Below are positions 1-6,171 of a stretch of 6,366 bases of DNA, piece after piece (position 1 is the first letter of the stretch; the number at the start of each line of letters is the position of its first letter). The notes below the pieces were generated by a model, which was given only the letters and a program-made list of their open reading frames with translations, made no database searches and was not told where the DNA came from. This stretch comes from a bacterium. GTDB taxonomy: Bacteria > Atribacterota > JS1 > SB-45 > 34-128. The stretch is from the NCBI GenBank assembly GCA_018903015.1, contig JAHIPR010000151.1:1-6366 (forward strand). The letters run 5' to 3'. Made by a program: the position numbers and the translations under genes.

Positions 1-929
1 TAAATTTGGATGGAGATGGAATTGGTTCTGAACTTGCCCTTTATTTCATTTTAAAAAAACTAAAGAAGAAACCCATTATATTAAATCAGGATAGATTGCC
101 AAAAATATATGATTTTTTACCCGGCAGTAATAAAGTACATTGCTTAGAAGATAATTGTATCGACACAAAAAGTATAGATGTGGGTATAGTGCTTGATTGT
201 AGTAATATCGAAAGAATTGGAAAGGTATACGAAATATTTAAAGATATAAAAACCATAATAAACATCGACCATCATACGAGCAACGAAAACTTTGGGGGTT
301 CAAATTATGTAGATAGTTCTGCTTCTTCTGTCGGAGAGATTATCTATGAATTGATCAAGTCTATAAATATAGAGTTACTAGATGAAAAGATTTCTATTTG
401 TTTATTTGCCGCTATCATAACTGATACCGGTTCGTTTAGATATTCAAATGTAAGCTCAAAGACATTTAAAGTAGCTTCCGATTTAACTTCTAAAGGAATA
501 AAGCCATATTTAATTGCCAATAATATTTATAATAGAAACACCTATTCCGGATTAAAATTATTAGGAGAAGCCCTTTCGACCTTAGAGATGGATGAATCTA
601 ATTATGTTTCATGGCTAACCATTACTCAAAAGATGTTAAATGATGCCAAAGCAAAGGATGAGGAGATAGAAGGAATAATTGATGTCGCTACAACCATAAA
701 TAACGTTGAAATATCAATCTTATTTAGAGAAACTAAAGATAATAAAGTAAAGGTTAGTTTTCGCTCCAAAGGAAGTTTTGACGTAAATAAGTTTGCTGGT
801 AAATTTAAAGGCGGCGGCCATCCAAATGCTGCTGGTTGTTTATGTTCTGGGAAGTTGGACGAAATGAAAGGAAAAATTCTTTCCGAGTTATTTAGCGACA
901 TTAAACATCTTGGATATGAAAATAAGTAA
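1..929 (+). CDS. nrnA: Bifunctional oligoribonuclease / PAP phosphatase NrnA (DHH-DHHA1 family), 5'-truncated
   Basis: This cytoplasmic DHH-family phosphoesterase degrades 2-5 nt RNA oligonucleotides to mononucleotides; many homologues also dephosphorylate pAp. The frame is open from base 3 (the first two bases belong to a split codon), so the true start lies upstream and roughly 25-30 residues are missing. The TTG at 6 falls inside DHH motif I and is not the start. Counting that codon as residue 1, the motifs in order are: motif I LDGDGIGSELAL, where the common NPDGD reads NLDGD; motif II LDCSN (63-67); motif III NIDHHTS (86-92) with the DHH signature; motif IV ITDTGSFRYS (138-147); and the DHHA1 substrate-binding GGGHPNAAG (269-277). 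All visible metal ligands are intact. The order DHH protein-truB-ribF is the standard cluster arrangement. RecJ-like or other DHH proteins are alternatives, but length and context favour NrnA. Confidence 0.92.
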   Translation, partial: NLDGDGIGSELALYFILKKLKKKPIILNQDRLPKIYDFLPGSNKVHCLEDNCIDTKSIDVGIVLDCSNIERIGKVYEIFKDIKTIINIDHHTSNENFGGSNYVDSSASSVGEIIYELIKSINIELLDEKISICLFAAIITDTGSFRYSNVSSKTFKVASDLTSKGIKPYLIANNIYNRNTYSGLKLLGEALSTLEMDESNYVSWLTITQKMLNDAKAKDEEIEGIIDVATTINNVEISILFRETKDNKVKVSFRSKGSFDVNKFAGKFKGGGHPNAAGCLCSGKLDEMKGKILSELFSDIKHLGYENK

Positions 930-967
930 AAATATTTTAATAACAGAAAAGATAATTATTAATATTG

Positions 968-1891
968 ATGAACGGTATTTTAAACATATTTAAACCAAAA
1001 GGAATTACCTCATATCAAGCTGTAAAAGAGGTTAGGAATATTTTGGGTATTCCTAAAGCAGGACATACGGGAACATTAGATCCTTCTGCTTCCGGTGTTT
1101 TATTAGTATGTATCGGTCAAGCTACAAAAATTGCCGAATTTTTAGTAGGTATGGAAAAACACTATCAGGGTGAAATGATTTTGGGTATAAGCACTGATTC
1201 CCAAGATTCAGAAGGGAAAATTGTTCAAAGAAGAGAAGTTAAAACTGATATTGATGAAAAAAGGATTATAGATATATTTCAAAAATATGAAGGCATAATT
1301 AGTCAGATGCCCCCGATGTTTTCAGCTGTTCATTACAAGGGAGAAAGATTATATCATCTTGCCAGGAAAGGCATAGAAGTAAAAAGAAGTCCTAAGGAAA
1401 TCAAAATATATAAGTTAAATTTAATGAATTTTAACCAAAAGACGGCCATGGTTAAATTTGAAGTTATCTGTTCAAAAGGTACATATATTAGAACATTATG
1501 TAACGATATAGGTGATGAATTGGGTTGTGGTGCACATTTATTAAATTTAGTAAGAAAAAAAGTTGGTAATTTTAGCATTGAAGATTCATTAAATTTAGAA
1601 GAATTAAAGAAAGAAAAAGCTTTGGGGAAGAGATATCTTATTAGCATTGATTCCGCTCTTGAAGAATTAGATAAAATAACTGTAAAAAGTGAAGCAACCA
1701 AAACTGTTTTAAATGGCGGGATTATATCAAGTGAGCAAATTGTTGAGATTCCGAAAGGACTAAAAACAAGAAAAAACAATTTTTTTAAAATATTTGACGT
1801 AAAAGGCAATTTGTTATCCATAGGCACTTCAATTAAAAAAAACGGAAAAAATATTTTTTTTAAACCAGTTAAAGTTTTTAGAAATAATTAA
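968..1891 (+). CDS. truB: tRNA pseudouridine(55) synthase TruB
   Basis: TruB isomerises U55 in the T-loop of tRNAs to pseudouridine and also acts as a tRNA folding chaperone. I chose ATG 968 (307 aa, MNGILNIFKPKG), which begins where TruB proteins normally begin. A TTG at 965 is in frame but adds only one residue. No Shine-Dalgarno is visible upstream. Motif GHTGTLDPSASGVL (32-45) carries the catalytic Asp38. It is followed by a Y...LG...T.S.D..G strand (66-83), the PPMFSAVHYKGERLYHLARKG block (115-135) and CSKGTYIRTLCNDIG (168-182), all typical of TruB. Residues from about 240 to the end fit the small C-terminal PUA-like domain. Length is normal for the family. The gene starts 38 bp after nrnA and is probably cotranscribed with it. 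The last 15 codons contain A8 and T8 runs (see findings). Confidence 0.96.
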   Translation: MNGILNIFKPKGITSYQAVKEVRNILGIPKAGHTGTLDPSASGVLLVCIGQATKIAEFLVGMEKHYQGEMILGISTDSQDSEGKIVQRREVKTDIDEKRIIDIFQKYEGIISQMPPMFSAVHYKGERLYHLARKGIEVKRSPKEIKIYKLNLMNFNQKTAMVKFEVICSKGTYIRTLCNDIGDELGCGAHLLNLVRKKVGNFSIEDSLNLEELKKEKALGKRYLISIDSALEELDKITVKSEATKTVLNGGIISSEQIVEIPKGLKTRKNNFFKIFDVKGNLLSIGTSIKKNGKNIFFKPVKVFRNN

Positions 1892-1921
1892 ATTTGCTAA
1901 TTCGATTCTAAATAACAAATT

Positions 1922-2869
1922 ATGGATATTATAAAGTATTCAAAAAATATAATGTTACCTAAAAAGAAACGATATATTGCTTTGGGTGTCTTTGATGGCG
2001 TACACTTAGGACATCAAAAATTAATTAAACTAACTTCGGATAAAGCTAAAAAGAATGATGGAATAAGTATTGTTGCTACTTTCGACCCTCATCCTGATAA
2101 AATAATTCATCCAGAAAGTAACGTTTTTTTATTAACTACTTTGGAGGAACGAGTAAACCTAATTAGAGACTTAGATATTGATGTTTTTCTTGCTATTAGA
2201 TTTAATAAAATGATGGGTAAAATGTCACCTGAGGATTTTATTAGTGAAATTTTAGTCAATAGTTTGGGAGTAAAAGAACTTTTTGTAGGTTTTAATTATA
2301 AATTTGGCTTTCAGGGAAAAGGGAATACGGATATTTTAAGAAAATACGGCAAGTCGTATAAATTTAAAACTAATATATTAAAACCAATAGCTGTAAGCAA
2401 TACCATAATTAGCAGTACTATAATAAAAGATTATATTAATTCAGGAGATATCGAAAAAGCAAAAAAACTATTGGGGCATGATATCACGATTTCAGGAAGA
2501 GTAATTTCTGGAAAGGGCAGAGGAAGAAAATTATTAAATTTCGCTACAGCCAATATCGAGACACCGTCAGATAAAATTCTTCCGGTTAACGGAGTATATT
2601 TAGTGGAAATTAAAATTGATAATAAAAAATATTATGGTTTAATGAATATAGGAGTTAAACCAACTTTTAGAGAAACAGAACGCACTATAGAAGTTCACAT
2701 TATAAACTTCAATAAAAAAATATATAATAAAAAAGTAGTCGTTAATATATTACAAAAAATAAGAGAAGAAAAATACTTTAACCATCCAGGTTTATTAAAG
2801 AAACAGATAGAAGATGACATTTTAATAGCCAGTAAAATAATTGTTAAAAGAAATAATAAAATAGATTAG
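1922..2869 (+). CDS. ribF: Bifunctional riboflavin kinase / FMN adenylyltransferase RibF
   Basis: RibF phosphorylates riboflavin to FMN and then adenylylates FMN to FAD. The N-terminal adenylyltransferase half (about 1-185) has the nucleotidyl-transferase signature GVFDGVHLGH (22-31, with His28 and His31), TFDPHP (53-58) and the FVGFNYKFGFQGKG block (121-134). Its ISSTxxR motif reads ISSTIIK, so Arg is replaced by Lys169. The C-terminal flavokinase half (about 186-315) has GKGRGRKLLNFATANI, where the usual GFPTAN reads NFATAN with the metal-binding Thr209 and Asn211 kept. It also has NIGVKPTF (242-249) and the catalytic Glu257 in IEVHI. At 315 aa it has full family length. The start follows truB by 30 bp and has no recognisable Shine-Dalgarno. 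No FMN riboswitch is present upstream, so control is probably that of the operon. Confidence 0.95.
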   Translation: MDIIKYSKNIMLPKKKRYIALGVFDGVHLGHQKLIKLTSDKAKKNDGISIVATFDPHPDKIIHPESNVFLLTTLEERVNLIRDLDIDVFLAIRFNKMMGKMSPEDFISEILVNSLGVKELFVGFNYKFGFQGKGNTDILRKYGKSYKFKTNILKPIAVSNTIISSTIIKDYINSGDIEKAKKLLGHDITISGRVISGKGRGRKLLNFATANIETPSDKILPVNGVYLVEIKIDNKKYYGLMNIGVKPTFRETERTIEVHIINFNKKIYNKKVVVNILQKIREEKYFNHPGLLKKQIEDDILIASKIIVKRNNKID

Positions 2870-2875
2870 CATAAC

Positions 2876-2901
2876 AGTATCAAGTATCGATACTTGATAC
2901 T
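2876..2901. repeat. Perfect 26-bp palindrome between ribF and rpsO
   Basis: The half-site AGTATCAAGTATC (2876-2888) is followed at once by its exact reverse complement (2889-2901), with no spacer and no mismatch. Each half is itself two near-copies of a 7-bp unit: AGTATCA at 2876 and AGTATC at 2883. It lies 6 bp after the ribF stop and 8 bp before the -35 of the rpsO promoter. As RNA it could form a hairpin of up to 11 bp around a TCGA loop. No run of T follows, so it is not a convincing intrinsic terminator. It could be a protein operator, an mRNA 3'-end hairpin for ribF, or a member of a dispersed intergenic repeat family. Confidence 0.9.
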
Positions 2902-2909
2902 AATTTAGG

Positions 2910-2938
2910 TTGAAGGTCTTAACCGTTTATGATAAAAT
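2910..2938 (+). promoter_or_regulatory. Predicted sigma70-type extended -10 promoter for rpsO
   Basis: A -35 box TTGAAG (2910-2915) and a -10 box TAAAAT (2933-2938) are separated by the ideal 17 bp. The -10 is preceded by TGA (2930-2932), giving the extended TGn element. Transcription would start near 2945, about 50 nt before the S15 start codon. This agrees with rpsO commonly having its own promoter inside the cluster. It is a consensus match read by eye, with no experimental support. Confidence 0.65.
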
Positions 2939-2980
2939 ATTTAAGATACAATGTTGCAATTAAATTATAAGTAAAAAATT

Positions 2981-2987
2981 AAAGGAG
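2981..2987 (+). promoter_or_regulatory. Strong Shine-Dalgarno of rpsO
   Basis: AAAGGAG lies 8 nt before ATG 2996, a near-ideal site that fixes the start. It contrasts with truB, ribF and dut, which have no clear site. The bases just after it can form a small hairpin that places the AUG in its loop (2987-3004; see findings). Confidence 0.85.
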
Positions 2988-2995
2988 ATAACAAT

Positions 2996-3265
2996 ATGGT
3001 TATTACTAAAGATGATAAAGGAGAAATAATAATAAAATATCAGCATCATACTACTGATACTGGATCACCAGAAGTTCAAATTGCCTTATTAACTGAAAGA
3101 ATAAACGATCTTACCGGACATTTAACGAAAAATAAGAAAGATTTTCATTCAAAGCAAGGTCTATTAAAAATGGTGGGTCAAAGAAGAAGATTATTAGATT
3201 ATCTCAAAGATAAAGATATTAATAAATATCGAAAAGTTATTGAGTCACTAAATTTACGAAAATAA
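2996..3265 (+). CDS. rpsO: 30S ribosomal protein S15 (uS15)
   Basis: S15 is a primary 16S rRNA-binding protein of the 30S platform. It organises the central-domain three-way junction and forms an intersubunit bridge with 23S rRNA. The 89-aa product has standard family length and is collinear with it throughout. It has the [17 protein letters not shown] helix (20-36) and the long basic stretch of residues 42-70 ending in [11 protein letters not shown]. His42, Asp49 and Ser52 (41, 48 and 51 after Met removal) match the conserved 16S rRNA contacts. The gene has its own promoter and strong ribosome binding site and sits between two palindromic spacers. In other bacteria S15 represses its own mRNA through leader structures that differ between phyla. 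No known class of S15 leader is recognisable here by eye. Confidence 0.98.
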   Translation: MVITKDDKGEIIIKYQHHTTDTGSPEVQIALLTERINDLTGHLTKNKKDFHSKQGLLKMVGQRRRLLDYLKDKDINKYRKVIESLNLRK

Positions 3266-3291
3266 TAAATTAGTCGTTAGCCAATAAAAAT

Positions 3292-3366
3292 AGCGTGGAG
3301 CGTACAGCGTTTAGCGTATAGTATCATAAACAAAATGTATATGCTCTACGCTAAACGCTATACGTT
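3292..3366. repeat. Long inverted repeat built from AGCGTNN heptads, rpsO-pnp spacer
   Basis: On the left, AGCGT recurs exactly every 7 bp at 3292, 3299, 3306 and 3313, followed in the same phase by AGTATCA at 3320. On the right the complement recurs in the same period: ATGCT at 3341, ACGCT at 3348 and 3355, and ACGTT at 3362. Pairing 3299-3324 with 3341-3366 gives a 26-position stem with 22 Watson-Crick pairs, two G-U pairs and two mismatches. It includes a perfect 13-bp core (3306-3318 with 3347-3359). The loop is the 16 nt 3325-3340, inside which CAT and ATG can pair. No U-tract follows, so it is not a standard terminator. It may be a processing or stability hairpin of the rpsO-pnp transcript, an attenuator, or a repetitive intergenic element. 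Confidence 0.88.
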
Positions 3367-3369
3367 AGT

Positions 3370-3419
3370 TTGTACGAGATACGAATTAGGGCTTACAGGA
3401 AAAGCAAATTCCCGTACAA
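3370..3419 (+). promoter_or_regulatory. Nested three-tier stem-loop, possible pnp leader structure
   Basis: Three inverted repeats are nested around one centre: TTGTACG (3370-3376) with CGTACAA (3413-3419), GAATT (3383-3387) with AATTC (3407-3411), and GCTT (3391-3394) with AAGC (3402-3405). They would close a 7-nt loop. The result is a 16-bp, three-segment hairpin with asymmetric internal loops (6/1 and 3/1 nt) directly downstream of the heptad hairpin. It resembles no riboswitch class that I recognise. In E. coli a structured leader between rpsO and pnp is cut by RNase III and mediates PNPase autoregulation; an equivalent role here is inference. Confidence 0.55.
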
Positions 3420-3420
3420 T
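3392..3420 (+). promoter_or_regulatory. Candidate promoter for pnp
   Basis: CTTACA (3392-3397) and TACAAT (3415-3420) are separated by 17 bp, matching the sigma70 consensus at 4/6 and 5/6 positions. Transcription would start near 3427, giving a leader of about 60 nt with the pnp Shine-Dalgarno at 3466. The boxes overlap the right half of the nested stem-loop, so transcripts from here would lack that structure while read-through transcripts from rpsO would carry it. Chance matches are common in AT-rich spacers, hence the modest confidence. Confidence 0.35.
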
Positions 3421-3465
3421 AAAGATAAAATATTTACATAAAATAAAATAATTTTTCAAATAATA

Positions 3466-3471
3466 GGGAGG
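3466..3471 (+). promoter_or_regulatory. Shine-Dalgarno of pnp, unusually far from the start
   Basis: GGGAGG is the only ribosome-binding-like sequence before pnp, but 14 nt separate it from ATG 3486, against the usual 5-9. The in-frame codons between them (GAA AAT AAA TAT TTA) include no start codon, and ATG 3486 gives the normal family N-terminus. The start therefore stands despite the spacing. Confidence 0.6.
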
Positions 3472-3485
3472 AAAATAAATATTTA

Positions 3486-5627
3486 ATGTCAGAATATAGA
3501 GAAATTAAAATTAATTTAAACGGTAAAATAATAAATATAGAAACCGGCAAAATTGCTAAGCAGGCGGCTGGTTCGATAGTAGTTAGTTGTGAGGGAACCG
3601 TTGTACTGGTAACAGCAACCTTTTCCAAAGAATCACGTGAAGGGATAGACTTTTTCCCTTTAATGGTGGATTATGAGGAAAAATTTTATGCTGCCGGTAA
3701 AATACCAGGTGGTTTTTTCAAAAGAGAGGGCAGGCCAAGCAAGAATGCAATATTAACTTCACGACTTATTGATCGTCCATTGCGGCCTTTATTCCCCACA
3801 GAATACAGAAACGATGTTCAGGTTATTGCTACCGTTTTGTCATATGATCAAAAAAATTTACCGGATATACTAGCTATAATCGGAGCTTCTGCGGCTTTGT
3901 GGATATCGGATATTCCTTTTCAAGCTCCTATAGGAGCTGTAAGGATTGGATTAATAGAAAACGAATTTATAGTTAATCCCGGTCCTCAGGAATTAGAAAA
4001 TACCGAATTGAACTTAATTATAGCTGGCACAAAAGATTCAATTATAATGATGGAAGGTGAAGCAAAAGAAGTATCCGAAGAAATTATATTAAAAGCAATT
4101 GGCATTGCTCAAGAAGCAATTAAAATAATCATAGAAGGCCAGGAAAGATTGGCAGATATTTTGGGAAAATCTAAGATAAAAGAAGAAAAGGAGTATTCAG
4201 AAACAGCAGAGTTAGCAGATAATTATCGTAAAGAAATTAAAAATCTCTACGAGAAAGAAATAAAAAAAGCTATCTGTATAAATGAAAAAAAGGAAAGAGA
4301 AGATTCATTAGAAGATATTTTTCATCGTATTATTGAAAAATTATCTACTGAGGGAGATAATTTACCTCTTTTGAAAAATGCCTATGATGAAACTTGCAAA
4401 GAAGCTGTTCGCAATTTAATAATTAAAGAGAAAATAAGAGTAGACGGGAGAAAATTAGATGAGATACGCCCAATTAGTTGTGAAACTGGAGTGCTGCCCC
4501 GAGTTCATGGGAGTGCTTTATTTACCAGAGGGCAAACACAAGCCTTAGTTGTTACCACTTTAGGAACAGTAAAAGACAGGCAATTTATTGATACCCTGGA
4601 AGAAGAATCTTCGGAAAGGTTTTATTTGCATTACAATTTTCCTCCTTTTAGTGTTGGCGAAGTAAGACCCAGAAGAGGGCAATCAAGAAGAGAGATTGGC
4701 CATGGTTCATTAGCAGAAATGGCTTTAAAAGCGTTAATTCCTTCAGAAGAAGAATTTCCTTACACTATTCGTATAGTTGCTGAAATTTTAGAGTCAAATG
4801 GCTCTTCTTCTATGGCTACCGTTTGCGGAGGGAGTCTATCCTTATTTGACGCCGGAGTTCCTCTAAAAAGACCTATAGCTGGCATTGCTATGGGATTAGT
4901 AAAAGAAGATGAAAACGTCGAAATATTAACAGATATTTTAGGTTTAGAAGATCATTATGGAGATATGGATTTTAAAGCTGCCGGAAGCAGCCTGGGGATT
5001 ACTGCTATTCAGATGGATTTAAAAATTGCTGGTATTCCAAACAATACATTGAGCGATATTTTAAAGAGATCAAAAGAAGCAAGATTATATATTCTTGAAA
5101 AAATGAATAAAGTGCTATCAAAATCTCGAGAAAGTTTATCTGACTATGCACCAAAAATTTCAGTAATAAATGTTGACCCTGCTAAGATTGGCATGGTAAT
5201 CGGTCCCAGTGGAAAAAATATCAAGAAAATTATAGAAGTAACCGGTGCTTCTATCGATATTAAAGATAATGGAGAAATATTCATTGCTTCAACAGATGGA
5301 AAATCACTGGACCGAGCAAAAAAAATGATTGAAGATATGGTGAGAGAGGCTAAAGTCGGGGAAACATATGAAGGGAAGGTAACCAGGACAACTAATTTTG
5401 GAGCTTTTGTAGAAATATTTCCTGGCAAAGAAGGATTGGTTCACATTTCTAAATTATCGCGAAAACGTATAGGAAGAGTTGAAGATGTAGTCAGAGTTAA
5501 TGATAATATATTAGTTAAATGTATTGGAATTGATAATCAAGGCAGAGTTGACCTAAGAAAACTAGATAACGATGAAAATATTTTGGTAGAAGATGATATT
5601 GATAAAAAAAATGAAAATTACGATTAA
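3486..5627 (+). CDS. pnp: Polyribonucleotide nucleotidyltransferase (PNPase)
   Basis: PNPase is a trimeric 3'->5' exoribonuclease that uses phosphate to release nucleoside diphosphates, and can run in reverse to add tails. It acts in mRNA decay and RNA quality control. The 713-aa product has the full domain order. The first RNase PH core (about 1-215) includes ETGKIAKQAAGS and the GKIPGGFFKREGRPS and LIDRPLRPLF blocks (71-103). An all-helical linker (about 220-315) follows, then the second, catalytic RNase PH core (about 318-555) with LFTRGQTQAL (345-354) and EDHYGDMDFK (488-497), whose Asp489, Asp495 and Lys497 are the metal/catalytic residues. A KH domain (about 557-615, VIGPSG loop 571-576) and an S1 domain (about 625-692) complete it. 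The short acidic C-terminal tail is ordinary. The gene lies 220 bp after rpsO, behind two hairpin structures that may set its expression. Confidence 0.98.
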   Translation: MSEYREIKINLNGKIINIETGKIAKQAAGSIVVSCEGTVVLVTATFSKESREGIDFFPLMVDYEEKFYAAGKIPGGFFKREGRPSKNAILTSRLIDRPLRPLFPTEYRNDVQVIATVLSYDQKNLPDILAIIGASAALWISDIPFQAPIGAVRIGLIENEFIVNPGPQELENTELNLIIAGTKDSIIMMEGEAKEVSEEIILKAIGIAQEAIKIIIEGQERLADILGKSKIKEEKEYSETAELADNYRKEIKNLYEKEIKKAICINEKKEREDSLEDIFHRIIEKLSTEGDNLPLLKNAYDETCKEAVRNLIIKEKIRVDGRKLDEIRPISCETGVLPRVHGSALFTRGQTQALVVTTLGTVKDRQFIDTLEEESSERFYLHYNFPPFSVGEVRPRRGQSRREIGHGSLAEMALKALIPSEEEFPYTIRIVAEILESNGSSSMATVCGGSLSLFDAGVPLKRPIAGIAMGLVKEDENVEILTDILGLEDHYGDMDFKAAGSSLGITAIQMDLKIAGIPNNTLSDILKRSKEARLYILEKMNKVLSKSRESLSDYAPKISVINVDPAKIGMVIGPSGKNIKKIIEVTGASIDIKDNGEIFIASTDGKSLDRAKKMIEDMVREAKVGETYEGKVTRTTNFGAFVEIFPGKEGLVHISKLSRKRIGRVEDVVRVNDNILVKCIGIDNQGRVDLRKLDNDENILVEDDIDKKNENYD

Positions 5628-5643
5628 TATTTATAGTCGTAAT
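5617..5643 (+). other. Small hairpin overlapping the pnp stop codon
   Basis: ATTACGATTA (5617-5626) pairs with TAGTCGTAAT (5634-5643) over 10 bp, including one G-U, around a 7-nt loop. The pnp TAA stop (5625-5627) is at the top of the stem. It is AT-rich and followed by A-rich sequence rather than a U-tract, so it is unlikely to terminate transcription. It may be a weak 3'-end or processing hairpin between pnp and dut, or chance. Confidence 0.3.
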
Positions 5644-5666
5644 ATAAAGAATAAATAGATATTAAA

Positions 5667-6149
5667 ATGGATTTGGTTGTGGAGAATAATAAAATAGAAA
5701 TAAAAATAGAAAAAGTTAGAGGATGCGAGGATTTACCTTTACCTGTTTCCATAAGTGAATTCTCCTCTGGAGTTGATTTGTTATCCGCAGAAGCTTCAGA
5801 TACTGTATTAAAACCGGGTAAGATAAAATTGATTTCCACCGGAATTAAAATTATGATCCCTAAAGGTTATGAAGGGCAAATAAGACCTCGAAGCGGCTTA
5901 GCCCTTAAGTTTGGAATTACTGTTTTAAATACTCCCGGTACTATTGATTCAGATTATAGGGGTATAGTAAAGGTAATATTAATTAATTTAGGTGAGGAAG
6001 ATTTTAATATACAAAGAGGAGATAGAATAGCTCAATTAGTAATCCAAAAAATATTTTCCCCTAATTTTAAACTTGTAGAGACCTTAGATAAAACCAAAAG
6101 AGGAGAAGGTGGCTTCGGACATAGCGGCATAAGGACTTCTAACGGCTAA
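5667..6149 (+). CDS. dut: Deoxyuridine 5'-triphosphate nucleotidohydrolase (dUTPase)
   Basis: This homotrimeric dUTPase cleaves dUTP to dUMP and pyrophosphate, keeping uracil out of DNA and supplying dUMP for thymidylate synthesis. The 160-aa product shows all five family motifs in order: I, SSGVDLLSA (33-41); II, RPRSGLAL (73-80); III, GTIDSDYRG (91-99), with catalytic base Asp94; IV, RGDRIAQLVI (117-126); and V, RGEGGFGHSG (145-154), where the more usual GGFGSTG reads GGFGHSG but the uracil-stacking Phe150 is kept. ATG 5667 gives a plausible N-terminus, about 15 residues longer than the shortest bacterial versions. No Shine-Dalgarno is visible. It begins 39 bp after pnp and ends 22 bp before the next gene, so all three may share a transcript. 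A dCTP deaminase is the nearest alternative, but the motifs fit dUTPase better. Confidence 0.96.
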   Translation: MDLVVENNKIEIKIEKVRGCEDLPLPVSISEFSSGVDLLSAEASDTVLKPGKIKLISTGIKIMIPKGYEGQIRPRSGLALKFGITVLNTPGTIDSDYRGIVKVILINLGEEDFNIQRGDRIAQLVIQKIFSPNFKLVETLDKTKRGEGGFGHSGIRTSNG

Positions 6150-6160
6150 TTTACCTAAGC

Positions 6161-6165
6161 GGAGG
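6161..6165 (+). promoter_or_regulatory. Shine-Dalgarno of the transporter gene
   Basis: GGAGG is 6 nt before ATG 6172, within the 22-bp gap after dut. It is a canonical site and fixes the start of the truncated gene. The gap is too short for a separate promoter or terminator. Confidence 0.85.
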
Positions 6166-6171
6166 TATTCA

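Noticed and set aside
6..8. TTG at 6 as the start codon of the first gene
   Set aside because: It falls inside DHH motif I. The preceding Asn codon and the missing upstream His belong to the same motif, so the gene begins before the window.
626..901. Open frames on the minus strand inside nrnA, truB, pnp, dut and the transporter region
   Set aside because: They lie antisense to strongly supported genes, have no recognisable domains and no ribosome binding context, and are explained by the AT-rich composition of the coding strand.
930..966. AT-rich inverted repeat (AATATT...AATAA with TTATTAATATT) between nrnA and truB
   Set aside because: It is composed only of A and T with a bulge, as expected by chance at this composition, and has no GC stem or U-tract.
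1891..1921. AATTTG...CAAATT inverted repeat between truB and ribF
   Set aside because: It has only 6 bp with a 19-nt loop in AT-rich sequence, too weak to call a terminator or regulatory element. There is also no FMN riboswitch-like sequence in this 30-bp gap.
3275..3368. CGTTAG at 3275-3280 and 3363-3368 as a target-site duplication around the heptad hairpin
   Set aside because: The second copy lies partly within the right arm of the hairpin rather than outside it, and a 6-bp match in this spacer is weak evidence for insertion.
3299..3380. Heptad hairpin as the rho-independent terminator of rpsO
   Set aside because: The stem is long, but the right arm is followed by AGTTTGTACG with no T-run, and the loop is large. 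Termination by this route is not supported.
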